This document shows, one piece after another, positions 9,988-20,547 of a DNA stretch of 64,000 bases (positions are counted from its first letter, which is position 1; every line of letters starts with the position of its first letter). Source of the DNA: Lentibacillus juripiscarius JCM 12147. GTDB taxonomy: Bacteria; Bacillota; Bacilli; Bacillales_D; Amphibacillaceae. The DNA is taken from the NCBI GenBank assembly GCA_001311805.1, contig BBCA01000007.1, positions 20,682 to 84,681 of the forward strand. Reading direction: 5' to 3'. The notes below the pieces were generated by a model that did not search any database, was not told the DNA's origin, and was given only the letters and a program-made list of their open reading frames with translations. The translations under genes and the position numbers were made by a program.

Positions 9988-10387
9988 AAATCATTAAGGA
10001 ATTTTGGCATCAGGAAATAATTGTTATGGACCTTCCAATTATTGCGGAACATGTAGAAGACTTTAATGCATTTTACGATACGTTTCTCACTGCTATCCAC
10101 AAGGCTAAGCGAAATCCACTTCGTCCAGGATGGAGTCTGAGACATGATTTAATAGGTTGGCGGGAATACAAATTTTTTTCTAAAAACAACCCCAACCCTC
10201 AGGAAAACCGGATATGCGGTTTGTATATCACTATGACAAAGCCCCTAAATACTTCTATGTGTTAGCTGTTGGACTTAGGAATTCAAAGGAAACAAGATAC
10301 TCTAAAGAGCAACATAGCGTCTATTACATGGCCGCCGAACGCCTGAAAAAGATTACACCAGCTTACTGGCAAATGATACAACATTAA
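9984..10387 (+). CDS. RelE-like protein, putative toxin
   Basis: About 134 residues, translationally coupled to the HTH gene by an ATGA overlap. The C-terminal half reads DMRFVYHYDKAPKYFYVLAVGLR and then VYYMAAERLKK (the first written here as RFVYHYDKAP and FYVLAVGLR), a beta-hairpin pattern like that of RelE/ParE toxins (basic and aromatic residues on the last strands). The N-terminal half (FWHQEIIVMDLP, NPLRPGWSLRHDL) is not something I recognise. One A is missing near 10205, and the frame then runs to TAA at 10387. It could instead be an unrelated small nuclease or a phage remnant. Confidence 0.55.
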
Positions 10388-10542
10388 TTCCTGCAGAAAA
10401 GGCAAATGTCCCGGTAACTTTTACCGATTAAGGGCTACTATTTGAAATAGCTAGAGCTGTCCTCCTACACCTACAATCGATTGCGAACAAGAAAAAAGTG
10501 TCGTCTACCTAAAGAAAAAATGTTACCTTTTCATATCACCTT

Positions 10543-10571
10543 TTGACTGCATCCTTCGATTATAGTAATAG
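10543..10571 (+). promoter_or_regulatory. possible promoter of the amidase gene
   Basis: TTGACT at 10543-10548 and TAATAG at 10566-10571 are 17 bases apart, 90 bases before the amidase start. Confidence 0.4.
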
Positions 10572-10660
10572 AATACAATCTCCAAAAATTTTTCAATTTA
10601 AAAGGAACTTCAACAACAAAAGTCGAATATTTCAAAAGATAACCTATGAGGAGGACTACT

Positions 10661-12078
10661 ATGGCAATAAATGAAATGACTATCCCAGAATTACAACAAA
10701 AAATGGAATACGGCAATTTGTCAGCAAAAGAACTAACAAAACAGTACCTGAAACAAATTGCCAGCCATAATGAACAAATCAACGCAGTGCTGGAATTGAA
10801 CCCGGATGCATTGCATATCGCGGAATCCCTAGATACAGAAAGAAACCAAACAGGCCCACGTAGCCCGCTTCATGGTATTCCTATCCTGGTAAAAGACAAT
10901 ATTGACACCGGGGATAAAATGCATACGACGGCGGGCTCGCTGGCTATGGAAAATAACTATGCAAAAGAAGACGCTTTTATTGTCCGGAAACTACGTGAGG
11001 CCGGAGCAGTTACCCTCGGGAAAGCCAACCTAACTGAGTGGGCGAACTTTATGACCGTGGGAATGCCGAATGGATACAGTTCGTTAGGCGGACAAGTAAG
11101 AAATCCCTATGGACCAGGCAAATTCGACACAGGAGGTTCCAGTGCCGGGTCGGGTGCCGGTATTGCCGCTGGTTTTGCTGCCGGAGCACTTGGTACGGAA
11201 ACGAGCGGATCCATCCTGAGCCCTGCAAGCAGCAATTCCATTGTCGGCATCAAACCAACTGTTGGCCTGCTGAGCCGCACAGGTATCATCCCGATTTCCA
11301 ATAGCCAGGATACCGCCGGGCCTATGACACTTACCGTGGAAGATGCGGCCATTCTGCTGGATGCGCTTACTGGTTCCGATAAAAACGATCCAGCTACTTT
11401 GATAAACAAAACGACAAAGAACTTTTCCCAGTCACTTAATATAAATGGATTAAAAAACGCCAGATTGGGTATGTCACGCGACTACCTGCAAGGAGCGGAT
11501 GACGAAGAAATTGCCATCATAGAGGATGCTTTAGCGGATATGGAAAAGCTCGGGGCAGCCATAACGGACCCGGTTAAGTTGCCCGTGGATGTAAACGATA
11601 TAAACGTCATGCTGCACGAATTCAAAAGCGGAGTCAATGCCTATTTAAAGGATGCATCAACAAATCTCCCAGTCCAATCATTGCAAGATGTTATCCAGTT
11701 TAATAAAAATCACAAGAACGAGGCGTTGAACTACGGACAGACAATTCTCGAGCAGTCCGACAAAAAAGCGGAAACCAGACCGAAGCTGAATATATTCAAG
11801 CCCGATTAAGTGATTTGGAGCAGTCACAGGAAGAAGGCATTGATAAAGCGATAAACGAACATAACTTGGATGCGCTCATTTTCATAAATAATTACGGGGC
11901 GGGAATCGCTGCAAAAGCGGGTTACCCTTCTATAACTGTTCCGGCAGGCTATACGTCAGCAGGGAAACCAGTTGGCATCACATTAACAGGGGTTGCTTTT
12001 ACCGAAGCAAGGCTGATTGAACTGGCCTATGCATATGAACAAGCAACAAACCATCGGAAAACACCGCAGCTCAACTAA
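10661..12078 (+). CDS. amidase (GatA-like signature family)
   Basis: Amidase-signature enzyme of about 473 residues. The Ser-cisSer-Lys triad is complete: Lys in [11 protein letters not shown], the cis-Ser in the glycine-rich [11 protein letters not shown], and the nucleophile in TETSGSI. No gatB or gatC is nearby and glutamyl-tRNA amidotransferase subunits usually sit in a gatCAB operon, so this is more likely a stand-alone amidase with an unknown amide substrate. The ATG at 10661 follows GAGGAGG by six bases. A one-base loss near 11783 moves the C-terminus to another frame, which ends [20 protein letters not shown] at 12078. Confidence 0.88.
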
Positions 12079-12080
12079 AG

Positions 12081-12338
12081 AAAGGGGCTATTTCCTATTT
12101 AAGAGGATGTTCAAAAAGTCCGGTAAAAATGACACTTCGAATTTCATCGTTGGCTTGCCTTTCCGTTCCTTGGAAAAGAAAACCACTTTTCCTGCGTGCG
12201 ATGTGTATTCAGGGGAGCATTCCTTGTGCTCATGTATTAATTTGCATATATTCCGCTACTCAAAGCTGCGCCGCCTTGAACTTCTCGGTCCTTTTTATCC
12301 TCCTTTGAACACGCACTTGGAGGGAAATAGCCCGCTTT
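12081..12338. repeat. dispersed intergenic repeat with inverted ends, copy 1
   Basis: About 258 bases bounded by imperfect inverted ends: AAAGGGGCTATTTCC at 12081-12095 and GGAAATAGCCCGCTTT at 12323-12338. Inside both ends are TGTTCAAA blocks, also in inverted orientation. The left block continues AGTCCGGTAAAAATGACAC. A related copy lies at 54995-55195 on the other strand. The size and termini recall a MITE or a folded RNA. It encodes no convincing protein, and its right end overlaps the last codon of the GNAT gene. Confidence 0.72.
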
Positions 12339-12858
12339 ATGCACCATTCCAAATAATTTCACCACATTGTGCCTGATGGTCAATTTTCACGTCAAAATAA
12401 TGCTTACTGTAAAAATGTTCCAACCGCTCGACATGATCGAAATCGCGCTGAACAATGTCACCTGTAATATTCTGCACATTATCTTCATGTGCCACTTCTT
12501 TTAAATGTTTCATTAGTACCGATCCATACCCTTTATTTTCTTCGCCTTTAATAGCAGCAATATGCAAGTTTTGGTTATCTTTATATTCCGCTTCTATGGT
12601 CGAATGCCAATCACCACGGTATGGTCTTGAACAATTATGCAGCATGATTTGGCACATTTCCTCATCCCTATATGCGTAAATGATAACCCACTCGTCATGT
12701 CTGGTCTGATCAATGCCGATAATCTCTGCATTCCTGGCAATCTTTTTCATGTTATCCTGCATACGGAAGAGTTGCAGTTCCAGCGTATCAAGCTCCGTTT
12801 TCAATTCATCTTTACTTTTTGCTTCTTCTTTTTCCAAAAACACACTTTGAGATATCAT
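12337..12858 (-). CDS. GNAT-family N-acetyltransferase
   Basis: Intact acetyl-CoA-dependent acetyltransferase of about 173 residues. The first third is a charged helical segment (EKEEAKSKDELKTELDTLEL). The GNAT core follows: HIAAIKGEENKGYGSVLMKHL is motif A with the Q/RxxGxG/A-like NKGYGS pyrophosphate loop (shown as ENKGYGSVLM), then GDIVQRDFDHVERLEHFY, where an acceptor-binding Tyr is common. The ATG at 12858 has GGAAG upstream; an in-frame GTG ten codons earlier is also possible. Substrate unknown. Confidence 0.8.
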   Translation of the reverse strand: MISQSVFLEKEEAKSKDELKTELDTLELQLFRMQDNMKKIARNAEIIGIDQTRHDEWVIIYAYRDEEMCQIMLHNCSRPYRGDWHSTIEAEYKDNQNLHIAAIKGEENKGYGSVLMKHLKEVAHEDNVQNITGDIVQRDFDHVERLEHFYSKHYFDVKIDHQAQCGEIIWNGA

Positions 12859-13188
12859 TATCTTCTTCCTTTCCAAATCGCGCACAATGTCGTATTCTAC
12901 TAGAAAGGAAGGATGTACTTCAAGGCATTAAAAGAATATCTTACTTAGGATCCTATCTTCAATAATCAATTCCAAAGATACATTTTTTCGTAAATAAATG
13001 TATCGATTTTAGTATAATCATTTATTCATAAAAAGCAGATAACCGCCTATTAAACTCCGGCAAATCTTCCTCCAGGATTGTCAGCCCTCTTTAAATTGAC
13101 GATTATATTAACATCATGCATATCTAATCCGCCAACACACCGCACACCTCTATCCCGTACTATTAATTCATTGTTGTACCACCTATTC
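12859..13188. other. 330-base intergenic stretch
   Basis: AT-rich and without a supportable gene. On the minus strand a 49-codon frame starts at 13198, overlapping the tag stop, and could be read as a short peptide (GVRCVGGLDMHDVNIIVN). It has no ribosome site of its own and no family I recognise. It may be the decayed tail of a former gene. Confidence 0.5.
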
Positions 13189-13757
13189 TTATTTTCCATG
13201 ATAAAGAAAACAACCCTTAGTATGATCATTCACCATCCGGTTGCCTGCATAAATGCATAACAAATCGTTGGTCCGACAAAGCTGAATCCGCGCTTTTTTT
13301 AAATCCTCGCTCATCAGCTCTGATTCCTTCGTAAACGACGGCACATCAGCGTGTGTATCCCAGTCATTCAACATTGGTTCCCCGCCGACAAATTGCCAAA
13401 TGTATGCATCAAAACTGCCAAACTCCTTCTGTATTTTCAAAAAGCATGTGCGTTTTTGATGACGGACTCAATTTTGCGTTTATTCCTTATGATGCCGGCA
13501 TCCTGCAGCAGTTCACTGATTTTATGCTCGTCATACGCTCTGATTTTCACCGGATCAAAATAGTCAAATGCTTCCCCATAGTTGTGCCGGCGTTTCAGAA
13601 TGGTAATCCAGCTCAAGCCAGCTTGGGCACCTTCGAGCGTCAGCATCTCGAATAGCAATCTGTCATCGTGAACCGGCCTCCCCCACTCGTCATCATGGTA
13701 ATCAATATAAATCTGTTCATCCGTCACCCAGTCACAGCGTTTGAGGCCATTCGTCAT
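13189..13757 (-). CDS. tag: DNA-3-methyladenine glycosylase I
   Basis: Removes 3-methyladenine from alkylated DNA in base excision repair. About 190 residues, the family length. It opens with RCDWVTDEQIYIDYHDDEWG, where Cys and the HDDEWG block include zinc ligands and substrate contacts (written here as RCDW and YHDDEWG), then LTLEGAQAGLSW with the conserved Glu. The second zinc pair is the His and Cys of VNDHTKGCF. Three one-base errors (near 13437, 13290 and 13247) break the frame. The ATG overlaps the sseA stop as ATGA, so the two are co-translated. Confidence 0.92.
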
Positions 13758-14594
13758 TCTTCCGCCAACTCCACTTCATTTTCTTCATAAGAAATCCAGT
13801 CACTGAAACTGCCCGGATAAAGCTTCACATTTCGGAACCCAGCCGATTTCAATGCCAGGACATTCGGACAGGCGGATACACCCGACCCACAGGAGACAAT
13901 AATTTCATCATCCTTATCAAGTGATCCGAAGTGCTTCGCCAACTCTTCCGTATTCTTCCATTTTCCATTCTCGTTGAAAACACCTTTCCAGAAAAATGTC
14001 TCGCACCAGGGATGTGACCTGCTTTAGCATACAGCGGCTCGGTTTTTCCGAGATATCTTTCCTTCGAGCGCGAGTCAATTAACGTTGCTGACTTGTTCTT
14101 AAGTTTCTCCTTCACTTCCTCGATATCCACTTTCTCGTGCTCCCGATACTGCGGTATGAAGTTCACTGCTTCCAGTTTCGGTATTTCTGTTGTCACTTCA
14201 TACCCCTGTTCCACCCAGGCATCCAAGCCCCCATCAAGCAAGTAAACATGTTCATGGCCTGCATAATACAAAAGCCACCACAAGCGTGCGGCGAACATGT
14301 CATTCTGCTGATCATAAATAACAATGGTTGTATCATGGCCAATGCCGATGTTGCCGATTTTTGCTGCAAACATCTCCATATCGGGTAGTGGGTGACTGCC
14401 GCCATGTTTAGCCGGTTTCGCGGACATGTCTTTATTCAGATCCAGATAAACGGCTTGTGGTATGTGGCCTTCCAAATATGCTTTCCTTCCAGCATCTTCA
14501 TCGCTCAGCTTAAACGTGTATCAACAACTGCCGTCTGCTCAGGATAATCCTCCAGCCGCTCCCTCAGCCATGCCGGACTCACTGCTACTGACAT
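13754..14594 (-). CDS. sseA: sulfurtransferase (3-mercaptopyruvate type)
   Basis: Two-domain rhodanese of about 281 residues. The inactive N-terminal domain (GHIPQAVYLDLNKDMS, YAGHEHVYLLDGGLDAW) precedes a catalytic domain with VDIEEVKEKLKN, LIDSRSKERYLG and the active-site loop SCGSGVSACPN. The CGSGV(T/S)A loop is typical of 3-mercaptopyruvate rather than thiosulfate sulfurtransferases. GGGAGG lies before the ATG at 14594. Two T-runs are short by one base (near 14510 and 13990), which splits the gene. It heads a two-gene operon with tag. Confidence 0.9.
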
Positions 14595-14744
14595 TGTAAC
14601 GCCTCCCATTTCATTTGTTCGTTTCCTATCAGAAATTTCTTTTCCTTTATTTTAACCGATGGAATAGTCTGTGAACAGACCCCTGCTTATCCTTCCCCTT
14701 CTGTAAAATAAAGTGATAATATAGAAAGAAAGGAGCTGAATAAT

Positions 14745-15981
14745 ATGAAAAAGAAATTGATTGAACGATTCACTAATTATGTTACTGTCGATACCCAGTC
14801 CGACGAGTCCAGCGAAAAAACCCCGTCCACACCCGGCCAAATTGAACTGGCCAAACAGCTCGCCGATGAACTGAAATCCATCGGTATGCATGATGTATCT
14901 GTCGATGATAATGGCTACCTGATGGCTACACTGCCAGCCAATACCGAAAAAGATGTCCCAGTTATCGGCTTTCTCGCCCACCTTGATACAGCAACTGATT
15001 TTACTGGCAAACATGTAAACCCGCAGATTGTGGAAAATTACGACGGGGAAGACATCGTACTAAACGAAGAAAAGGGTGTCGTATTATCGGCCGAAGAATT
15101 CCCGGAACTGCCTGAATATAAAGGCCATACATTGATCACAACAGACGGAACAACACTGCTTGGGGCGGATGACAAGGCAGGCATTGCGGAAATTATGACC
15201 GCAATGGACTACTTAATCAATCACCCTGAGATCAAACACGGAACCATTCGGATAGCCTTCACTCCTGATGAAGAAATCGGCCGCGGCCCACATAAGTTCG
15301 ATGTAGACCGGTTCCAGGCCAAATACGCCTACACCGTGGATGGCGGTCCATTAGGCGAATTGCAGTACGAAAGTTTCAACGCTGCCGCCGCCAAAGTAAC
15401 GATTAACGGCAACAGTGTTCACCCTGGCACTGCCAAAGACAAAATGGTCAATTCCGGAAAAATCGCTGCTGAATTTATTAGTAAACTGCCTGCACAAGAG
15501 GCACCCGAACATACAGAAAAATATGAGGTTTTTATCACCTGATATCCGTCAATGGAGATGTTGAAAAGACGCAGTTGACCTATATCATCCGTGACTTTGA
15601 CAAAGATAATTTCGAGGCGCGTAAAGAAACGATGAGCAAGTTCACCTATGAAATCAATGCGGCATACGGGGAAGGCACCGCCGAAATTGATCTAAAGGAT
15701 CAATACTACAACATGCGTGAAAAAATTGAACCTGTTAAAGGCATCGTCGATATAGCTTACCAGGCGATGGAAAACGTTCAAATTAACCCGGAAATAAAAC
15801 CGGTCCGCGGCGGCACAGATGGATCACAGCTTTCTTATAAAGGACTGCCAACACCGAACATTTTTACTGGCGGCGAAAATTACCATGGAAAATATGAGTA
15901 TATTTCAGCGACAATATGGAAAAAGCAGCAAATGTCATCATTGAAATTTGCCGGCTGTTTGAAGCAGAGGCAAAGAATTAA
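14745..15981 (+). CDS. pepT: peptidase T (tripeptidase)
   Basis: Cytoplasmic di-zinc aminotripeptidase of the M20 family, about 412 residues. Metal ligands are visible in order: His in FLAHLDTA, bridging Asp in LGADDKAG, Glu pair in TPDEEIGRG, Asp in TVDGGPLGE, and His in [13 protein letters not shown] near the C-terminus. AAAGGAG precedes the ATG. Breaks near 15530 and 15909 are one-base losses; the corrected end is [20 protein letters not shown] with stop at 15981. A strong terminator follows. Confidence 0.94.
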
Positions 15982-16018
15982 GGTGCAGCAACAAATAGTA
16001 TATTGATTTAGTAAACAA

Positions 16019-16058
16019 AAAACGCTTGGAGAGATATCATTTATCCAAGCGTTTTTTT
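16019..16058 (+). terminator. terminator of pepT
   Basis: AACGCTTGGA and TCCAAGCGTT form a ten-base stem, followed by a run of seven T. Confidence 0.92.
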
Positions 16059-16103
16059 AATATCAAACTGTATTAAGGTGATGAATTCCTTAACACAGAG
16101 GAA

Positions 16104-16259
16104 GAACCGTTATTCGGTCACTCATTGGAGTGATGAACGACTGAACACAGTGATAGAGCCGTCTTTTGGTCACTCATCGGGGTGATGAACGACCAAACAT
16201 AGCGATAGAACCATCATTCGGTCAATCATCGAGGTAATGAACGACCAAACACCGTTGCT
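16104..16259. repeat. 52-bp tandem repeat, three units
   Basis: Three head-to-tail units start at 16104, 16156 and 16208, exactly 52 bases apart. Each carries GGTCACTCAT (GGTCAATCAT in the third), then TGATGAACGAC and a variable part. On the minus strand the core reads ATGAGTGACC, which is also the core of the array at 33419-33655. The rest of the gap between pepT and the next gene has no gene. Confidence 0.9.
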
Positions 16260-16373
16260 AGAGGCTGAAGCATGTCTATCGACCAGCAGGCATGATTTGG
16301 CATAGACCAGTGCAATTGTGCAGTGTTAAGATGGAGTTTAGAAAAAGTTAAAAGACAACAGGGAGAGAAAAGG

Positions 16374-17385
16374 ATGTTCCAAAAAGCCTGACCGCTGTTT
16401 TTATGCTGCTTTCCTTCACACTTGCGGCCACAGCCTGCAGCAACGATAACCCGGAAAGCCAAGAAACGGCAGAACATGTACCAGCAGACAAAAAGAAAAT
16501 CAGCAAAAAGAGGCCCCGGAAGATGACAGTATTCAACTGCCGCAAAACGAACTCCAAAAACGGATCAGGGCCGAGAAGTCACAGCCTTGCAGGAAGCACT
16601 ACAGAAAGCCGGATACTCCATTAGTACGAATGGAACTTATAATGATGCTACAACATGGGCAATTACCGATTTTCAGCTGCAGCAGGAATCACTGACTGCT
16701 ACCGGTGTGTATAATGAAGCAACCCGAAAAGCACTGCAGAAGATACTAAAGGAAGGTACAGCAGTAAAGGCCGGATCGGTTCTCGATAAACCGGACAACA
16801 GCCCGGAAACTATTGACAACCCGCATGACATCCTGGCACTTGTTAATAAAGAAAACCGACTGCCAAGTGAATTTGTCCCTCGTAACCTTACCGTACCGGA
16901 TGTACGCTTTCCGTTTGAAGAGTTTTTACCGAAAAACAAATGAGGGAAGTGGCCGCCAGCGCACTGGAGGATATGTTCAAAGCCGCCGATAGCGCCGGAC
17001 TTGAACTGTTTGCCCAATCAGGCTACCGGTCCTTTGAAAGACAGGACGCGATTTTCGCCTCCAATGTTCGAAAGAATGGTGAAGAGGCAGCCAATAAATT
17101 CAGTGCAAGACCGGGAGAAAGTGAGCACCAGACCGGCCTGACAATGGATATCACCAGCCGGACGTGGATTATCAGTTAATCATAGAATTCGGTCAGACAG
17201 ATGAAGGCAAATGGATTAAGAAACACGCCGCCGAATACGGATTCATCATTCGTTACCCGGAAGGAAAACGAGCAATTACGAAATACCAGTATGAACCATG
17301 GCATTTACGGTACGTAGGGAAAAAAGCCGCAGCAGCAATCATGGAACAGGGGATTACACTGGAAGAATATTTGGGAGAAACTTAA
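16374..17385 (+). CDS. VanY-type D,D-carboxypeptidase lipoprotein with PG-binding domain
   Basis: Extracellular peptidoglycan enzyme that trims the terminal D-Ala of stem peptides. Order of parts: lipoprotein signal ending LAATACSN, an acidic/basic linker, a peptidoglycan_binding_1 domain (LQEALQKAGYSISTNGTYND), then a VanY (PF02557) domain with SGYRSFERQ, the metal ligands in SEHQTGLTMDIT, and EPWHLRYVG. About 339 residues after correction. GGGAG precedes the ATG at 16374. At least five one-base errors are seen (near 16385, 16497, 16560, 16938 and 17155). A terminator follows at 17429. Confidence 0.87.
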
Positions 17386-17428
17386 CACAGGCGGGCGCAT
17401 TGAAAAAACTCTTTAAAACACAAACAGC

Positions 17429-17467
17429 GGGGACATCCATACGGCGATGTCCCCACTTTTCTTTTTA
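17429..17467 (+). terminator. terminator of the carboxypeptidase gene
   Basis: GGGGACATC and GATGTCCCC form a nine-base stem with an eight-base loop, followed by ACTTTTCTTTTT. Confidence 0.88.
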
Positions 17468-17486
17468 TATTGCTCGTGGCAGGCAA

Positions 17487-17939
17487 TTAGAATGGCTTCA
17501 AAATCATTAGCGCAATAATAATTAAAAACAGTATATTTTCCAGTCGTTCATAGAAAAATAGTTTCCTGGAAAGTGTATAATAGACGGATGGTATGTCATC
17601 TCCCTGGTGCTCGTTAAGCAGCTTCTTCACCGGCTTAGACTTTGGTGACAGCATGGCAGGCCCCAACCCCAGTGCGATGAGATACAGTGTCAGACTTGTC
17701 ACATACCAGCCTTTTTCAAAGAGATATGGGTTTAAAAAGCCCATCCACAGTCCCGAAATCAATAGTAATGTTCCGCCAACCATCACAAAAATATGCAGGC
17801 GGTTCCGAATAACATACGCATGCCGCAGTTCAGTCATGGTCTCCGCTTTCGTCACTATGTAAATCATCACAAAGCCGGGCCCCATTCCTAATATTGCCGA
17901 AAAGACGTGTATAAAGACAAGCAGCTCATAAAATGTCAT
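17487..17939 (-). CDS. DUF2269-family integral membrane protein
   Basis: Intact 150-residue protein with four predicted membrane segments (about residues 5-27, 50-70, 78-96 and 130-147). Features typical of DUF2269 are the N-terminal LLVFIHVFSAILGMGPGF and RNRLHIFVMVGGTLLLISG. Conserved histidines in helices 1 and 2 could bind haem or metal, but no function is established. Short charged loop (SPKSKPVKKLLNEHQGDD) between helices 3 and 4. Confidence 0.82.
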   Translation of the reverse strand: MTFYELLVFIHVFSAILGMGPGFVMIYIVTKAETMTELRHAYVIRNRLHIFVMVGGTLLLISGLWMGFLNPYLFEKGWYVTSLTLYLIALGLGPAMLSPKSKPVKKLLNEHQGDDIPSVYYTLSRKLFFYERLENILFLIIIALMILKPF

Positions 17940-18054
17940 CGTTCACCCCACCAATCCCATCATGTACCCCCATCATACACGATTAATGGCAGGGAGCATT
18001 TGTGACATGCAGCACAATTCCAGCTCCCTTTATGACAAAATTGTGTCACCCCGG

Positions 18055-18918
18055 TCAACCACAATACCTTTTCAAAATCGCATCAACAGAAGATCCATAT
18101 GCCTCACCGAAGATATTCAGATGAACGAGTAAATAATATAACTGATATAGTGGTTTAACATCCGCATAATCCGGTGATAGCGGAAACCGGTCCCAATACG
18201 CCCTGTAGAAATCGCCGGAATAGCCGCCGAACAATTCGGTGAAAGCCAATTCAAAGTGCCGGTCCCCGTACAGGAATGAAGGATCAATGACATATGGGTC
18301 CCCGCCTGACCCGGCAAGCCAATTGCCACCCCACAGATCTCCATGCAAATAGGAAGGCTCCACATTCGCCGGAACCCATTTCTCCAGGTTCATTAGCAAT
18401 CGTTCCAGCCGTTCGCGCCGTTTCCCGGTTATACAGCCCCGGTCAACTCCTAACGTCAACTGTGCTTTCAGCCGCCGTTCCCGGTAATAATCCAGCCAGT
18501 TGGAAAATAAACCGTTTGGCTGCGGCAGTGTACCGATGAATGTATCATATGCAAATCCATGATTATCACCAAACGCCTGATGCATGTGGGCAATACGGTC
18601 TCCCAGTTTCCATTGTGTATTGTGGGCACGTTCTCCTTCGACCCATTCCATGACGAGAAATGCGGCATCTTTTTCATCCGAATATGCATAAACCTCTGGT
18701 ACAGCGATGGAATCCGTCTGTCTGATCAGGTCCAGGCCCTTGGCTTCCAGTTCAAAGAAACGTGCCGGGGGATCTGTATGATATTTTATAAAATATTGCT
18801 GTTCTTCTGTTTCCACAAAATAACTTTCATTGATGGATCCGCCCGCCACCCGTTTCGCCTGCTTGACAGATGAATTATCACCCGTCTGCTGCAATGCCGT
18901 TTGCATGAATCTGTTCAT
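18055..18918 (-). CDS. fructosamine-kinase-family protein
   Basis: Intact 287-residue kinase of the fructosamine-3-kinase/YniA family, which phosphorylates sugar amines or ribulosamines so that glycated amines break down. Visible parts: GGSINESYFVETEE (nucleotide loop), FIKYH (ATP lysine), the catalytic loop YLHGDLWGGNWL and the metal Asp in YVIDPSFLYGDRHFEL. GGAG lies upstream of the ATG. It follows the deaminase gene by 25 bases on the same strand, so they are probably co-transcribed. Confidence 0.88.
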   Translation of the reverse strand: MNRFMQTALQQTGDNSSVKQAKRVAGGSINESYFVETEEQQYFIKYHTDPPARFFELEAKGLDLIRQTDSIAVPEVYAYSDEKDAAFLVMEWVEGERAHNTQWKLGDRIAHMHQAFGDNHGFAYDTFIGTLPQPNGLFSNWLDYYRERRLKAQLTLGVDRGCITGKRRERLERLLMNLEKWVPANVEPSYLHGDLWGGNWLAGSGGDPYVIDPSFLYGDRHFELAFTELFGGYSGDFYRAYWDRFPLSPDYADVKPLYQLYYLLVHLNIFGEAYGSSVDAILKRYCG

Positions 18919-18943
18919 CAGGATGCTCCTTTACGTTCTCCCT

Positions 18944-19399
18944 TTAATCGGTATGCTCTTTCCATAATTGCATAGGATCTTCCTGTCCATTCTGCAGAGG
19001 CATATGGATCAATTCCATCCGGCGCTCACTTTTTGGTTTTTTCAGCTCTTCGTAAACAGTCTCTGCTTTTCCCAATCCGGCATCAACAGCATCCTCCGAT
19101 GAAGCGCAATAATAGATTTGATCAATTCCGGCATAATACATCGCCGTCAGACACATCGGGCACGGCTCACCGCTGGCATACATCGTGTAACCTTTCAGCA
19201 CATGGGAATGCATCATTTTCTGCGCTTTTCGCATCGCTTGAATTTCAGCATGTGCTGTAATATCGAAGCGTTTATGCAGCTCATTTACTCCTTCTGTCAC
19301 CTTGTTACCGTTTTTCACCAACACTGCACCAAACGGTTCGCCGCCATTACGAACGTTGTCGGCAGCCAATTCCACTGCTCGCTCCATAAATTGGTCCAT
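18944..19399 (-). CDS. nucleoside/guanine deaminase family protein
   Basis: Intact 151-residue zinc deaminase. HAEIQAM supplies the zinc histidine and catalytic Glu, and GEPCPMCLTAMYYAG the two zinc cysteines. NGGEPFGAVLVK near the N-terminus and the C-terminal MQLWKEH fit guanine deaminase (GuaD-like) better than tRNA adenosine deaminase. AAAGGATG precedes the ATG. First gene of a likely pair with the fructosamine-kinase gene. Confidence 0.87.
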   Translation of the reverse strand: MDQFMERAVELAADNVRNGGEPFGAVLVKNGNKVTEGVNELHKRFDITAHAEIQAMRKAQKMMHSHVLKGYTMYASGEPCPMCLTAMYYAGIDQIYYCASSEDAVDAGLGKAETVYEELKKPKSERRMELIHMPLQNGQEDPMQLWKEHTD

Positions 19400-19497
19400 C
19401 CGTCCATCATCCTTTCCATGTTTATTCCAAATTTGTTTTCAGTATAACAAAAAAATATTTGCCGCCGCGCCCCAGGGAACTGTACCTAAAGTCAACT

Positions 19498-20533
19498 TCA
19501 CTCATAATCGATCAGCATGTCACCCGGTTTGATCCAGCCTTTTTTCCGAAACCATTCCGCTATCACTAGACTGATAATCGCCGGGGCAGCGACATGCAGC
19601 ACCACCATGGCCCAAAAAAATGTCCCAAGAAAAGCCCATGGATTCAAATGTCATAATCTGCCCCACAAGACCGCTCGTACCCATTCCGGCACCAAGGTCA
19701 TTGTTTTTAAGCTGAAGCCAGACGATTGCAAAAGGGGCAAGAACTGCTCCAGCAACAGTCGGCGGGATAATGATGATTGGATTCCGCAGCACGTTACCAA
19801 TTTGCAGCATCGACGTTCCAATCCCTTGTGCCAGCAGTCCGCCAACCCCATTTTCACGGTAACTGGCTGCTGCAAACCCAACCATTTGCGCAGCACACCC
19901 CACCGTTGCCGCTCCAGCAGCCAGCCCGTCAATGGAAAGCATAATGGCGATGGCCAGACTGGATATAGGAGCCGTCAAAGCCCACCCCATCAGCACTGCG
20001 ACCAAAATCCCCATGATAAACGGCTGCTGTGCGGTAGACCAGTTGATAATTTCGCCAAACCATACCATGAACGTATTGATTGGCGGCCCTATAAACGTAC
20101 CGACCGTAAACCCGGCCAGTATCGTGACAAACGGTGTGACGATTATATCGACACGCGTCGTTTTATAAACAGCTTTACCAAATTCTGTTGCAAATAGAGC
20201 TGTTACGTAACTCCCTGCCGGTCCACCCAATTCCGCACCAAACGCCCCAGCGAATAGTGCCGAAAACAAAACAAGCGGTGGAGCCTTTAAACCATAGGCA
20301 ATCGCAACACCAATGGCACCACCCATGATCTTCGTTCCCATTGCATAGCTGCCCATCTCAATCAAAAAGTCCAGCCGCTGAAATCCAAGTTCCACAGCCT
20401 GCTCCCCGACCGTTTGAATGATCAATCCAATAATTAGTGACGAGAATAAACCCAGTGCCATATAGCTTAGCGCCGTGACCACATACTCCCGTACTGACAG
20501 TGAAATCCCCTTCCGCCTTAGAAACGCTTTCAT
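19498..20533 (-). CDS. PTS EIIC-like membrane protein (PF13303 family)
   Basis: Polytopic membrane protein of about 345 residues, related to the EIIC_2 family of phosphotransferase permeases. Glycine-rich helices and GGPAGSYVTALFATEFGKAVYKT and GPPINTFMVWFG (the first abbreviated here as AGSYVTALFATEFGKA) are typical. No EIIA or EIIB gene is nearby, so real PTS transport is doubtful. Start at 20533 with AGGAGG seven bases upstream. One extra T near 19615 shifts the end; the corrected C-terminus is EWFRKKGWIKPGDMLIDYE with stop at 19498. An exact Rex-type operator sits directly before the ribosome site. Confidence 0.82.
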
Positions 20534-20547
20534 TTTTCTTCCTCCTT

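Noticed and set aside
10661..12078. GatA subunit of glutamyl-tRNA amidotransferase
   Set aside because: The signature is right but no gatB or gatC lies nearby, and the sequence is closer to stand-alone amidases; kept as a generic amidase.
16104..16259. Possible CRISPR array or phage attachment repeats
   Set aside because: Units are contiguous without spacers, and there is no integrase or phage gene close by.
19498..20533. Functional PTS sugar transporter
   Set aside because: Only the EIIC-like membrane part is present and there is no EIIA, EIIB or HPr target motif; called EIIC-like only.
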